Below, in pieces: positions 1 through 9,463 of a stretch of DNA of 64,000 nucleotides. The position numbers and the translations under genes are program-made. This DNA comes from Amycolatopsis jejuensis (GTDB lineage Bacteria > Actinomycetota > Actinomycetes > Mycobacteriales > Pseudonocardiaceae), in assembly GCF_000717335.1 (NCBI RefSeq), contig NZ_JNYZ01000005.1:1-64000 (forward strand), given 5' to 3'. Positions within the stretch are counted from its first letter, which is position 1; each line of letters starts with the position of its first letter. The notes under the pieces were generated by a model. The model did not search any database, was not told the origin of the DNA, and was given only the letters and a program-made list of their open reading frames with translations.

Positions 1-94
1 CCCACGGCCTGCGCTGGGCCACACCAACCTCCCGCCACATGATCAACAACAGGAGACATCAAACCACAAACCAAGATCATTCTGTTAGGACCTC

Positions 95-1186
95 TTAGTA
101 CGTCCGCCCTTTCCACCCGGTGCGGCGGCGCGCGGAATCGAGCGTCATGAGTGAGTACAGGGCCGCAGTGAGCGGCAGGAGCAGACCGGCGATCGGTGGC
201 TGCCGGTAGTACCGTGCGACCGGCGCGAAGGTGATCGCCATGAGTAGCCACGCCATTGCGGCTGTCCATGATGGACCGAAGACCGCAAGCACTGGTGGGG
301 CAAGAAAAACCACGGCCATGCCGACCACGGTTCCGGCCAGCAACAGCTTCGAGTGCCGAAGTTGCGTGTACGCGCTGCGGGTCACCATGTGCCACAGGTC
401 GGCGAGGCGGGGGTACGGCCGTACACTGTGGACATTCTCCGCGTAACCCAGCCAGATCCGCCCGCCTGCGTTGGAAACCGAACGGGCAAGGGCGACGTCG
501 TCGATGAGCGCGCCGCGGATTGCGGCGATTCCTCCGGCGCGCTCAAGGGTTTCACGGCGGACGAGCACACAACCTCCGGCCGCGGCGGCGGTGTGCCAGC
601 TTGGGGAATTGACCCGGCGGAATGGGTAAAGCATCGCGAAGAAGTAGACGAACGCGGGGACGATCAGCTTTTCCCAGAAGGTTTCCGTGCGGAGGATGGC
701 CATCTGGGACACGAGGTCACGCCCGCTGTACGTTGCGGCGACCAGGGTTTCGAGCGAATCGGGGCTGTGCGCGATGTCGGCGTCGGTGAGGAGGAGGAAG
801 TCGACGTTGCCTGCTTCGGCGACGCCATGGGCGACGGCCCACAGTTTGCCGGTCCAGCCGTCCGGTGGGTCGCCGGGGCTGGTCACGGTGAGGTCGAGTC
901 CGTTGAGGACAGTGAGGGAGCGCGCGATTTCCGCGGTACCGTCCCGGCTGCCGTCGTCGACGAGGATGACGCGGGCCGCGCCGGGGTAGCTCTGGCCGAG
1001 CAGGGTGGGGAGCGTTGACGGCAGGAGCGCGGCTTCATCACGTGCGGGCACGACGATGGCGACCGACGGCCACCGCTCCGGCCGGACGAGCGGGGGCAGC
1101 CGTTGGTCGGTACGCCAGAACCAGCTGTGCCCCAAAGCAAGGCCGGCCCAGATGGCCACCGTGATCCAGCCGAGAACCCCGATCAT
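95..1186 (-). CDS. hpnB: HpnB-like family 2 glycosyltransferase, membrane-associated
   Basis: A 363-residue GT-A glycosyltransferase of the hopene-associated HpnB type. A membrane helix opens the protein, followed by the nucleotide-sugar fold (VAIVVPARDE), the DDGSRDG loop and the metal-binding LTDADI motif. The acceptor half carries TAAAAGGC and GALIDD, which I recognise from HpnB proteins, and hydrophobic helices close the C-terminus. Family members sit at the cytoplasmic membrane; their true donor and acceptor are not well established, so hopanoid modification is an inference. The reading frame is open to 1378, but I start at the ATG at 1186 because the extra 64 residues are low-complexity and the first helix begins exactly there. 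No other hopanoid gene is visible; partners could lie left of the window edge. Confidence 0.85.
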   Translation of the reverse strand: MIGVLGWITVAIWAGLALGHSWFWRTDQRLPPLVRPERWPSVAIVVPARDEAALLPSTLPTLLGQSYPGAARVILVDDGSRDGTAEIARSLTVLNGLDLTVTSPGDPPDGWTGKLWAVAHGVAEAGNVDFLLLTDADIAHSPDSLETLVAATYSGRDLVSQMAILRTETFWEKLIVPAFVYFFAMLYPFRRVNSPSWHTAAAAGGCVLVRRETLERAGGIAAIRGALIDDVALARSVSNAGGRIWLGYAENVHSVRPYPRLADLWHMVTRSAYTQLRHSKLLLAGTVVGMAVVFLAPPVLAVFGPSWTAAMAWLLMAITFAPVARYYRQPPIAGLLLPLTAALYSLMTLDSARRRTGWKGRTY

Positions 1187-1504
1187 GCACGGAGTGTAGT
1201 CAGAACGCGACCCATCTCGGGGGTGGTCAGCAACGCCACCAGGCCGTGATGGCACCCATCGCCAGTGCGAAGGCTGGCGCGAATTCGGCGGCGGACAACA
1301 CGAAGGACAGCAACGATAACTCCTGGCTGCACGGCGGGGAGGGTGGATGTTGGGCAAGCGTAGCAACGTGGATCTCACAACGTGACCGGGGTCGTCCGGC
1401 AGCCGAAATCGGATTGCGCAGAGTGGCTGTCTGCGGGCGGTAACCGCTCGGCGGAGGGATCCTTTCGCAACAATGGGTGGTTCAACCAGTGGTGATTTCT
1501 ACGT
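1187..1504. other. Intergenic stretch between hpnB-like gene and AfsR-like gene
   Basis: This 318-base stretch lies upstream of the glycosyltransferase and downstream of the AfsR-like gene, both on the minus strand. It should hold the glycosyltransferase promoter. I see no convincing gene, strong terminator or operator in it; short frames here look like shadows. Confidence 0.4.
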
Positions 1505-4462
1505 TCACCCGTTCGTGATAGCTCGGGGTGCCGGCATGGCCACGGTGCTTTCCCCGCTCTCCCCGTCGCGTGCCGGAGGGATCACCTGCGGATCGCGGAT
1601 CGCGGACAGTCGCGCTTCGATGCGGTCGGCCTTGGCGTGCCGTCCGCGCCCGCGGTAGAAGCCGGCGGCGCGAGTCCACGCATCGACGGCGTCGGCGAGG
1701 TTGCCACGCACGTAGAGGATCTCCGCGAAGGCTTCCAACGCCCGAGCCCGGCCGGTCGCGTTGTGTGCCCGGGCGGCGAGCTCGACTGCTTCCTGTGACA
1801 GCCGCAGCGCGGCCCGGTCGTTCCGTTCGGCCATGGCGAGCCGCGCCTGCACGGTACGCAGCCGCATGCCGGCCGTCAGGTCGCCGTCGAGCTGCTCCGC
1901 GGCTAGCCGGCAATGCCGGTGGGCGGCGGTGAACTCCTCTTCAGCCAGGTGAAGCTCGGCCAGCGCGATGTGGGTGGCGACCTGGCCTGAGCTGTCCCCG
2001 ATCAGCACACGCAGGTGCAGTGCCCGGTGGTAGTGCGGCAAGGCATGCTCGTACTGGTCGAGGTCGGCGAGTGTTTCGCTCAGGTACTGTTCTGCTTTTG
2101 CTTCACGAACCCGGTCCCCGATGCGCTGCGCGTGAGTGATGCAGCGCCGGTAGCGGGAGATCGCTTCCCCGTAGTGCCCGGTTTGCCGGTGCAGGCGGGC
2201 GAAGTTGATGTCGACGGTCAGCACCCCCATGGCGAAACCTTCGGTCGTGACGAGCTCGAGTGCCCGGGCGAGCGCATGCGCGGCCGCTTCGTCGTTGCCG
2301 AGGACAAGATGCAGCTCGCCGAGATCATTGAGGGTGGAGGCTTCGGCGAGGGCGTCGTGGTTCGCGCGCGCGGCCCGCGCTGCCGTGCTCAGCCCGGCGC
2401 TCATCTCGTCGTAGAAGCCGTACCGGTCGAGCGTGTCGAGCGTGAGGTGGGGAAGCGAGCAGGCGTACTCGAAGAGCCCGCTGGACTCCGCGAGGGCCGA
2501 AATCGCCGCGAGATTCGTGCGTTCCCGGAGGAACCATCGGGTTGCTGCGGCCGGAGTGTCGAACCGCGTCGGGCGGATGCCCGGCTCCGCTTCGGGCAAG
2601 GGCGGACGGCTGCGGTGTGGATGTGCCATCCGGTGTGCGCCCGCTGCGGTGTGGCTGTAGTGGGACAGCAAACGGCGCAATGGCACCAGATCACGGTCTT
2701 GATCGCCCAGTGTTTGCGCGTACCGGTGGAAGATCGACAGGATCCGGTAGCGGTCGGTGTCGCCGGGTTGATCGACGAGATGGAGCGCGACCAGGGTCTC
2801 CAGCGCACCGCGAGTCTCAGTGGCCGGGAGACCGGAGGCGGACAGTAGCGTGTCGATGTGGATCTCCGCGCCGGGATGGTGGCCGAACAGCCGGAAAACC
2901 CCTTGGCTCGGTGGCTCCAGTGTCTGGTACGACGACGAGAAGGTGGTGCGCAGGCTCTGGTCGTCCCCGTTGTCTCCTACGCTCAGCAGCATTTCCGGAT
3001 CCCGCAGCTGGTCGAGCATCGTGGCGAGGCTCAGGCCCGGCCTGTCCGCGGCCCGTTCGGCGACCAGGGTGAGGGCGAGTGGGAGCCCGTCGCAGAGATG
3101 CGCGATCCGGCGTGCCGCATCGGGTTCCTTCTGGCCACGCCCGCGCATGCGCCGGACGAGCAGTTCCAGCGAGTCGCGGTCGTCGAGGCGGGTGAGGCTG
3201 AGGCCGGCGAGCTCGTGCCGCCGGATGAGGGCACCGAGCCTGCGCCTCGAAGTGACGACCACAGCGGAGTCCGCCAGAACATTCAGCAGCCGGTCCACGT
3301 GATCGGAGTTCGCGGCGTCGTCGAGGACGACGAGGACGGAACGTTCCGCCAGCCGCTGCCGGAGTACCCCGGCCCGAGCCGCGCCGTTGACCACGTGGTC
3401 GACGGGGTAATCGAATGCCTGCAGGATCCGGTCGACCACATCGGCTGGTTCGAGCCGGGGCGCGGGCCCGAAGCCGTGCAGGTCGAGGTAGATCGCCCCA
3501 CCGGGGAACCGGTGCGCGTTGCGATGTGCCCAGTGGATCGCGAGGCTCGTCTTCCCGATGCCCGGCGGGCCGCTCAGCACCACCGCCGGTGCGCCGGGCC
3601 GGAGCAGATGATCGAGCGTCGCGAGGGCATCGGCACGGCCGATGAAACCGCCGAGGTCGCGGGGCAGCACCCGGATCGGCCGCGTGACCGGCGGGGCGAT
3701 CTCCCGCGGGCGTTCGTGGCTGCTCCGGATCTCGTCGTGGAAGGCGCGCAGGGCCGCCGCGGCGGTGTCGTCGGCTGCCTCGCGGAACCGGCGGTAGGAC
3801 TCGAGGTAGTAGGTCTGCGCCCGGTCGAAGTGGCGGAGTGCGTAGTAGGTCTGCGTCCGGAGCTTGACGAAAACCAGGTTCCCGGCATGCTCGCCGGGCA
3901 GGTCGTGCAGCCGGCGAGCGGCGTCTTCGGGCCTGCCGAGCTCCAGCAATTGGCGCACGGCCACTTCATGGGCCGGAAGGTATTCGGTGAGCATCGTCTG
4001 CCGCCGCCAATTCCTGGCCGGTTCGGTGTGCATGCCGGCCAGTGGTTCATCGCGCCACAAGGAAATCGCTTGCTGTGCTGATTCATATGCTTTTTCATGC
4101 TCACCGGATTCGGCCGCACGGTGCGCCTCGCGCATTCTGGCACGAAACGCGCTGAGGTCCACGAAATTCGGATCGAGGTCGAGAAGGTAGCCGTCTCCGG
4201 CACTGCGGATCGGAGCAGGCTGGTCCGCCCCGGCCAGCGCGCTGCGCAGCCGGTTGACCGCTTTGTAGAGTGCTTCCTTGGGGTTGGCGGGTACCTCGTC
4301 GTGCCATGACCAGTCGATGAGGGTGCGCAGGGAAATGCGCTTGCCCGGCCGGGTCAGCAAGATTGCCAGAATATTCCGCGCTTGGGGTGGCGCCCACTGC
4401 TCATTCATCTTCCCGTGCATCCGCACCGCAGTCTGCCCGAGAATTCCGTACGCGATCTCCAC
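1505..4462 (-). CDS. AfsR/SARP-family transcriptional regulator (SARP-BTAD-NB-ARC-TPR)
   Basis: A 985-residue regulator with the AfsR architecture. Residues 1-95 form an OmpR-like winged helix, residues 100-245 a BTAD helical repeat domain, and a STAND/NB-ARC ATPase follows with Walker A GPPGIGKTS at 298-306 and the Walker B stretch VLVVLDDAANS. TPR repeats fill roughly residues 650-960. Family members bind direct repeats upstream of secondary-metabolism or stress genes and are switched by ATP and ligand or phosphorylation signals. The GTG at 4462 is preceded by GGAGGGACG at good spacing. The gene is divergent from the GT-B-like gene at 4660, and the 197-bp gap between them is the likely shared control region. 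No biosynthetic cluster is attached, so the target is unknown. Family assignment is firm. Confidence 0.9.
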   Translation of the reverse strand: MEIAYGILGQTAVRMHGKMNEQWAPPQARNILAILLTRPGKRISLRTLIDWSWHDEVPANPKEALYKAVNRLRSALAGADQPAPIRSAGDGYLLDLDPNFVDLSAFRARMREAHRAAESGEHEKAYESAQQAISLWRDEPLAGMHTEPARNWRRQTMLTEYLPAHEVAVRQLLELGRPEDAARRLHDLPGEHAGNLVFVKLRTQTYYALRHFDRAQTYYLESYRRFREAADDTAAAALRAFHDEIRSSHERPREIAPPVTRPIRVLPRDLGGFIGRADALATLDHLLRPGAPAVVLSGPPGIGKTSLAIHWAHRNAHRFPGGAIYLDLHGFGPAPRLEPADVVDRILQAFDYPVDHVVNGAARAGVLRQRLAERSVLVVLDDAANSDHVDRLLNVLADSAVVVTSRRRLGALIRRHELAGLSLTRLDDRDSLELLVRRMRGRGQKEPDAARRIAHLCDGLPLALTLVAERAADRPGLSLATMLDQLRDPEMLLSVGDNGDDQSLRTTFSSSYQTLEPPSQGVFRLFGHHPGAEIHIDTLLSASGLPATETRGALETLVALHLVDQPGDTDRYRILSIFHRYAQTLGDQDRDLVPLRRLLSHYSHTAAGAHRMAHPHRSRPPLPEAEPGIRPTRFDTPAAATRWFLRERTNLAAISALAESSGLFEYACSLPHLTLDTLDRYGFYDEMSAGLSTAARAARANHDALAEASTLNDLGELHLVLGNDEAAAHALARALELVTTEGFAMGVLTVDINFARLHRQTGHYGEAISRYRRCITHAQRIGDRVREAKAEQYLSETLADLDQYEHALPHYHRALHLRVLIGDSSGQVATHIALAELHLAEEEFTAAHRHCRLAAEQLDGDLTAGMRLRTVQARLAMAERNDRAALRLSQEAVELAARAHNATGRARALEAFAEILYVRGNLADAVDAWTRAAGFYRGRGRHAKADRIEARLSAIRDPQVIPPARDGESGESTVAMPAPRAITNG

Positions 4463-4659
4463 CTCGACGTCCCTCCCTCGCCGACTTTCCAGTTTTGCAT
4501 CGAATCGGTGAATGGGCGACCTCGTCCGGATAACGATCGGCCCGGGAAATGAACTGTCCGGTTTCGGTCAGCTTCGGGTCCGGCGCCGGGGAGGGGATGG
4601 ACAGGTCCGCGCGGCAGTCTCGGGTCTGTCGGGAATTGCTTGCGATGGAGGGGATTCGG

Positions 4660-5880
4660 ATGGTGCACGAGGTGTGGGTTCGCGGCCCGAACGGCATGGA
4701 CGCCGCTTCGCGGGTGACCAGGCCGGGTTGCCGCGCGGTGCTGATCGTCGTTCCGACGATGACTGCCGGGACCCGTCTGCTGGAGCTCGTATCCCTGCTC
4801 GAACCGGACCTTCGGGTGCAGGTCGTGTTCACCGTGCCGCACGGCAACGACCGGTGGTATGGCGTAGCGGAGTACGTGCGTGCGCAGCACGGCCTGGTGC
4901 TGCCATGGGAACAGGCAGCCAGGCACAGGTTCGACCTTGTGCTGGCCGCCAGCCACCGCCAGCTGGACCAAGTCCGCGGGCCGGTACTACTGGTCGGGCA
5001 CGGGGTCGGGCAGGTGGGGCAGCGGAGGTTCAGCCGGAAGGCGTGCGGGGCGACCGTCGAGACGACCGGCCTTGACCGGGAACTGCTCACTTACCGCGGG
5101 CGGGTGCTCCCGTCGGTGCTGGGGCTGGGGACCGAGGCGGAGCTCGACCTGCTGCGCGAGCGGTGTCCGGAAGCGGTGCCCACCGCTGTCGTCGCCGGTG
5201 ATCTCTGCTTGGACGGGATGCGCGCGGCGGCCGGTCTGCGCGAGCGGTACCGCAGCGCTCTGGGGGTCGGTTCGCGCCAACTCGTAGTGCTCAGCTCGAC
5301 CTGGTTCACGGATTCGGCCTTCGGCAGTGCCCCGCAGCTTTACGCGGCGGTCGTCGACGCGCTGCCGCGGGATCGCTATGCGGTGGCCGCCGTGCTGCAT
5401 CCGAACGTCTGGGCCGTCCATGGCCGGCGCCAGGTCGCAGCCTGGCTCGGCGGGTGCCGGGATGCGGGCCTGCTGGTGATCCCGCCTGAGCGGGGCTGGC
5501 AAGCGACGATGATCGCGGCGGACTGGGTGATCGGGGACCACGGCTCGACCACCGGCTACGCGGCGGCGCTCGGCCGGCCGGTGACGCTCGCGGCGGAGCC
5601 GGACGGGCGGCCGAAAGCCGGGAGCGTCGCGGACGTAGTACAGGCCCACGTGAAACGGCTTGACCCGGACCGTTCGTTCGAACACCAGGCAGCAGCCGCG
5701 GCGGCGGTCGCACCTCGCCTGGCGGCAGCCGTCCTGCCGGTGGTGAGCACGAGAGTGGACCAGTCTGCCGGGATCCTGCGCGCGGCGATGTACCGGTTGC
5801 TGGAACTGTCGGAACCGCAGACTGCGGCGCGGCCGCCTCTCCCGGCCGTCCCGCGCCCGTTGCCCGGGTGGGACGGATGA
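4660..5880 (+). CDS. GT-B-fold protein resembling CDP-glycerol glycerophosphotransferase-type enzymes
   Basis: A 406-residue soluble protein that I cannot assign with certainty. The N-terminal half has a Rossmann-like start (AVLIVVPTMTAG). The C-terminal half has a strand and loop VVLSSTWF, then LHPN and the motif IGDHGSTTGYAAALGRPV. This last motif resembles the donor-binding loop of CDP-glycerol:polyol glycerophosphotransferases and other GT-B enzymes, in which a D(H/Y)(S/G)S motif precedes a helix. No signal peptide or membrane helix is seen. I chose the ATG at 4660 over upstream frames from 4549 because a GGAGGGG ribosome site lies six bases before it. It is divergent from the AfsR-like gene and its stop overlaps the start of the next small ORF. 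A polymer or cell-surface glycosylation role is inference. Confidence 0.6.
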   Translation: MVHEVWVRGPNGMDAASRVTRPGCRAVLIVVPTMTAGTRLLELVSLLEPDLRVQVVFTVPHGNDRWYGVAEYVRAQHGLVLPWEQAARHRFDLVLAASHRQLDQVRGPVLLVGHGVGQVGQRRFSRKACGATVETTGLDRELLTYRGRVLPSVLGLGTEAELDLLRERCPEAVPTAVVAGDLCLDGMRAAAGLRERYRSALGVGSRQLVVLSSTWFTDSAFGSAPQLYAAVVDALPRDRYAVAAVLHPNVWAVHGRRQVAAWLGGCRDAGLLVIPPERGWQATMIAADWVIGDHGSTTGYAAALGRPVTLAAEPDGRPKAGSVADVVQAHVKRLDPDRSFEHQAAAAAAVAPRLAAAVLPVVSTRVDQSAGILRAAMYRLLELSEPQTAARPPLPAVPRPLPGWDG

Positions 5881-6239
5881 CCCGCGGAGTCGTGGTCGCC
5901 CGGCTTTCGATGACCGGTCGCGGTGCGGTGCCGCTGCTCGTCGTCGACCTCGACGCAGCCGGGTCGCAGTGGCCGGCGCACGCCGACGTCGTGGTCGCCG
6001 GGTACGGATCCCGGGAGGTGGCGATCCGCGCGGCTCGGGAGGTGATGAGTGCGTGGCCGGGAGCGGTTGCCGCCGTCGTGCGGTGGCCGGGTGGAACGGT
6101 GTGCTCACTGCGTCGGCTCGCCGGAATCACGGCGGAGCAGGCGGGCTTCCTCGCGATGGCGCTGGGCGCGCTCCTCGTTGCCATGGCAGTCTTCGAGGCC
6201 GGCGAGCGCGAGGAGAACCTCGGCCTGGAAATGAGGTGA
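5877..6239 (+). CDS. Small hypothetical protein translationally coupled to the GT-B-like gene
   Basis: A 120-residue frame whose ATG overlaps the preceding stop (ATGA at 5877-5880), the usual sign of coupling. Its first 75 residues look like an alpha/beta fragment (VVVARLS, VPLLVVDLD, ADVVVAGYGS), and a hydrophobic stretch follows. The last 135 bases overlap the 3' end of the opposite-strand STAND gene, where the codons are better explained by that gene. The C-terminus may therefore be fortuitous. I recognise no family. Confidence 0.4.
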   Translation: MTRGVVVARLSMTGRGAVPLLVVDLDAAGSQWPAHADVVVAGYGSREVAIRAAREVMSAWPGAVAAVVRWPGGTVCSLRRLAGITAEQAGFLAMALGALLVAMAVFEAGEREENLGLEMR

Positions 6240-8078
6240 CTCGAGCTGCTTCACGCTTTCGAGCGCACTCTGCAGTTCGGTACGCGCCCGGTCGTAGTCG
6301 CCCTGCCGGTCGTGTACTCCGGCGAGTGAGATCACTGCGCGGGCGTGCTGACTGGCGTCCTGTACGGCGGCCATGATCGCGGCTGCTTCGGCCAGTTCGC
6401 TCAGTGCTTCGTCGTCGCGTCCCAGCCTGATCAGTAGTTCACCGCGACGGCGTCGTGCCAGGCCGACTCCGCGCGGAAGCCCGATTTCCGCGTACTTCTT
6501 CGCGCTGCGCTCGTACAGCGCGAGCGCGCCCTCCAGTTCGCCCCGGCCCCGGGCGTCCCTGGCCAGCCGCGACAGCGCGTCGGCCTGCGTCGGACCGTGC
6601 TGTTCCCGATCGCCGATTTCGAGAGCAGCGGCGTGATGCGCGGTCGCTTCCTCATCACGGCGCAGCTTGGTGCAGGCAAAACCGAGCTGGCTGTGCAGCC
6701 GTGCTTGCACCAACGGTTTCCGGCACCGCCGAGCAGCATCGAGGCCGGCCGTGGTCATCCCGAGGAAGTTTTCGTAGTCCCGGTGGTGCAAGAAGAAGCC
6801 CCAGGATACTTCGGCGAACTGCCACAGTTCCTCGTCCCAGCGGTGGTGCTCCGCCGCGACGGCGACAGCGTGGATGATGGGGAGATTTTGCCGCCACCAG
6901 TGCAGCGCGGTGTAGCGGTCGGGGAAAATGGCTGAAGGGGCGACGGTTTCGGCGGCGAATGCCGGCCGGAACGGATGAATGAGGGCGCTCGCGGCGACAG
7001 CCTGGTCGCGGTACCAGCGCGTGTATCGCCGGAGAAGATGGGCACGGTCCTCTTCGGCGACTTCCCGTTCGCCGCGTGTTCTGGCGTCATGGCGGACGAC
7101 GTCGTGCTGCGTCACGGTGTCGTCGTCCAGCTCGACGAGGAGATTGGCCTCGATCAGTTCGTCGACGGCGTCGTCCAAGTGCGCCGGCGAACTGGGTAGC
7201 GTTTCGGCAAGCGCGCCGAGGGCGTGGTGCGGCCCGGGCAGCAACCCGCAGGTCCGGTAGAGCCGCGCGGCCGCGTCGCCGAGGGTGCCGTATGCGTCGT
7301 CGAAAATCGTTGCGAGAGAATCGAGTTCTCCGGTCGGCCGGTACCGCCCCCGGCGGGCTTCCCGGCGGAGGCTGCGGGCTGGACGGGTGCGCAGTCTCGC
7401 TCCGGTGATGGCGAGCGCAAGCGGGAGACCGGCGCAGGCATCGAGGAGTTCGTCAGTCGCGTTTTCGCCGATCCGGCCCGGCCCCGCCCGGTGGGCGATC
7501 ACCTCACGGGCAGACGTGTCCGGAAGCGGGTCGAGCGGAAGGATTTCAGCGCCGTCCAGCGCCAGGCTGGTCAACTGCAAGCGGCTGGTGACGAGCACGA
7601 GGGCCGTGGCGCTGGCCGGCAAGACGGCACGGGCGTCCGCACCGTGCGCGACGTCGTCGAGGAGGACAGCGAACGTACGCTCGGCGGTCATCGCCCGGAA
7701 TCTCGCGGCACGCTGGGCGAAGGAGGCGGGAATGTCGTCCGCGGGAACGCCCAGTGCGGTCAGGAAGCCGTGGAGCACGCTGCTCGCGGATTCGGCTGCC
7801 TCGTCTCGTTCGACGGAGAATTTGGTGCACAGGATGCCGTCGGGAAACTCGGTGCGGTGCGCGTGGAGCCAGTGCAGGGCGAGGGCAGTCTTGCCGATTC
7901 CGCCGACCCCGGTGAGCACGACGACCGACGGCACCGGATCGGATCGGTGCCAGATCTCGTCGAGCCGCGACAGTTCGGTGCCGCGGCCGATCAAGGCGGG
8001 TGGCATGGGCGGGAGCTGCACCGGCGCCGGCGTGCATCCGGATCTGCCGTGCGGTGCCCACTGCCGTTTGTCGCTCAT
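6105..8078 (-). CDS. STAND NTPase with NB-ARC and TPR repeats, no DNA-binding domain
   Basis: A 657-residue AfsR-like protein that lacks the SARP winged helix. The NB-ARC ATPase has Walker A GVGGIGKTA near residues 57-65, the Walker B stretch FAVLLDDVAHG and a GLPLALAITGARL segment. The C-terminal third consists of TPR-like helices (EIGLPRGVGLARRRRGELL and relatives). Such NTPases act as ATP-driven switches. I start at the ATG at 8078, which follows GGGGAGGCGC, although the frame continues upstream to 8810. A 127-residue helix-turn-helix gene lies 113 bp upstream on the same strand and could supply DNA binding in trans. Together with the complete AfsR-like gene this gives two related switches within 8 kb. 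The inducer and target are unknown. Confidence 0.85.
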   Translation of the reverse strand: MSDKRQWAPHGRSGCTPAPVQLPPMPPALIGRGTELSRLDEIWHRSDPVPSVVVLTGVGGIGKTALALHWLHAHRTEFPDGILCTKFSVERDEAAESASSVLHGFLTALGVPADDIPASFAQRAARFRAMTAERTFAVLLDDVAHGADARAVLPASATALVLVTSRLQLTSLALDGAEILPLDPLPDTSAREVIAHRAGPGRIGENATDELLDACAGLPLALAITGARLRTRPARSLRREARRGRYRPTGELDSLATIFDDAYGTLGDAAARLYRTCGLLPGPHHALGALAETLPSSPAHLDDAVDELIEANLLVELDDDTVTQHDVVRHDARTRGEREVAEEDRAHLLRRYTRWYRDQAVAASALIHPFRPAFAAETVAPSAIFPDRYTALHWWRQNLPIIHAVAVAAEHHRWDEELWQFAEVSWGFFLHHRDYENFLGMTTAGLDAARRCRKPLVQARLHSQLGFACTKLRRDEEATAHHAAALEIGDREQHGPTQADALSRLARDARGRGELEGALALYERSAKKYAEIGLPRGVGLARRRRGELLIRLGRDDEALSELAEAAAIMAAVQDASQHARAVISLAGVHDRQGDYDRARTELQSALESVKQLESPHFQAEVLLALAGLEDCHGNEERAQRHREEARLLRRDSGEPTQ

Positions 8079-8191
8079 TGCGCCTCCCCGACATCCCTGT
8101 CTACCGTTTCGGGGCGGCGAGCGGAACTTGTCAGTGGCCAATCTCCTCTTCGGGGTGCCCGGGAGGCCTGCAGTGGACCGGACCACTGCGG

Positions 8192-8575
8192 TCAGTGGTC
8201 CTGACTGCCGTTCGGACTCCGCCTTTCGCCGGCATTGTGTCCGCCATGTGGGCGTATCGCGACGTTTTCCCGGAGCAGCAGCCGGCGGATCGTGCCATAG
8301 GACGCCTGATGCCGATCCGCCAGGCTGCGCAGCGTCGCACCGGACCGGTACTCCGCGGCGATGCGCTTCACGTCGAGTTCGCGCCGGACTCCCGGCCGGA
8401 CTTCGGGCTGGTCGGCACCCTGCTTGCGGAGCAGCCGCCCGGTCCAGCCCAGGGAGAGCCCGTGTTCGCGGGCAATCTCGGTGATCGAAGCTCCGGCCTG
8501 CCAGGATTCGAGCATCCGGCGGTTGCGGTCTGCGCGTTCCGTCCGATCCGGGTGCGGTGTGCCCGGCGTGTCCAT
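8192..8575 (-). CDS. Small protein with two helix-turn-helix motifs
   Basis: A 127-residue basic protein built from two helix-turn-helix units. The first runs through ASITEIAREHGLSLGWTGR and the second through ATLRSLADRHQASYGTIRR, both of the type found in resolvase/Hin-like or Mor-like HTH domains. No catalytic domain is present. The start is the ATG at 8575, with a weak GGGGGCG upstream; a downstream ATG near residue 21 is possible. It precedes the STAND NTPase gene on the same strand with a 113-bp gap and is divergent from the lipoprotein gene. I infer a DNA-binding partner for the STAND protein, but a stand-alone regulator is equally possible. Confidence 0.75.
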   Translation of the reverse strand: MDTPGTPHPDRTERADRNRRMLESWQAGASITEIAREHGLSLGWTGRLLRKQGADQPEVRPGVRRELDVKRIAAEYRSGATLRSLADRHQASYGTIRRLLLRENVAIRPHGGHNAGERRSPNGSQDH

Positions 8576-8914
8576 GAGATCGCCCCCGCGGCTGGCGCTG
8601 ATCGTGGTCGGCCTTCCATTGTGGGCCCGGCGGGAGCGCGGGTCGACCCGGCAAAGGTGTGAGTGCACGTGCGCACAATGGGTGTTGCCAACTGATGACG
8701 CCACCCTGGTGAGGTGTCCGCTCCGGATGGCGTACGCCATGGGTTTCGTACTCGGAAGCCTTGCTGTTGCAAGGTTGCCGTTCCTGGGCAGCTGGTGCCT
8801 GATCGGGCACGCACCGGCGGGATGTCCGCGCAGGGTTGGGCTCGCGCAGTTGCCCCTCGTGAACCTGCGGTCAAGGCTCGGGCGGACTGGTACCGAATCT
8901 CCGGAGGAATTCCC
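8576..8914. promoter_or_regulatory. Divergent control region of the HTH gene and the lipoprotein gene
   Basis: This 339-base gap separates two divergent genes and should hold both promoters. An imperfect dyad, TGTGAGTGCACGTGCGCACA, lies at 8658-8677, about 83 bp upstream of the HTH start. It is a candidate operator for that protein, but the arms match only partly, so this is tentative. Confidence 0.35.
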
Positions 8915-9457
8915 GTGACTGGCAGGCTTACTGGTTCGAATGCGGTGCGCTCCCTGCTGGGGGCCGCAGTGCTGGTCGGGATGGCCGCGTGCAGTACCGA
9001 CGGGACCGCGTTGCCGGTGCGCGCGGCTGCCGCGCAGCCCCATGCCGGGCCGGGGGCCGACACGCCAGGGGCAGCGGTCGAGGCATGGGTCACGAATATT
9101 CTCACCGAGCGCTACAAGGAAGCGTGCCTGGCCAGTGCGCCGGTGTCGGCACCGGGGAAGGATCCCGAAACCGAGTGCGCCGATCCGTCCCGGATCTCGG
9201 CGGCCAAATCGCTGCGGGAGGCCTGGGCGAAGCCGGGTGTGAAGCTGCCGCCGGAGAGCAAGGTGGAGGTGACCGGCGTGCCCGCGGACGGGGACAAGGT
9301 CGCGGTGCCCGACACGGCGATCAAGCTCGACGGCCGGACCCTGCACAGCCTCGAACTGATCGGCGCCACCGGGAACACCGACGGGTTCAGCCTCAAGATC
9401 ACCGCGCAGAAGCACGACGGCAAGTGGTACATCGGCGACATGGACATCAACTTCTGA
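8915..9457 (+). CDS. Secreted lipoprotein of unknown function
   Basis: A 180-residue lipoprotein. The first 25 residues form a type II signal peptide ending in a VGMAAC lipobox, so the lipidated cysteine is residue 26. The mature part is a small alpha/beta domain with the final strand KWYIGDMDINF, as in NTF2-like or DUF4878-like extracellular domains. I start at the GTG at 8915, which has GGAGGAA five bases upstream; the longer frame from 8714 is discarded because the signal peptide would be internal. It converges on the zinc-ribbon gene with only six bases between stops. Function unknown. Confidence 0.8.
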   Translation: MTGRLTGSNAVRSLLGAAVLVGMAACSTDGTALPVRAAAAQPHAGPGADTPGAAVEAWVTNILTERYKEACLASAPVSAPGKDPETECADPSRISAAKSLREAWAKPGVKLPPESKVEVTGVPADGDKVAVPDTAIKLDGRTLHSLELIGATGNTDGFSLKITAQKHDGKWYIGDMDINF

Positions 9458-9463
9458 GGCGCG

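Noticed and set aside
1..94. Possible 3' end of a transposase or other gene at the left edge (ends in TAG after HSVRTS)
   Set aside because: About 30 residues only, with no motif or inverted repeat; too little to support a call.
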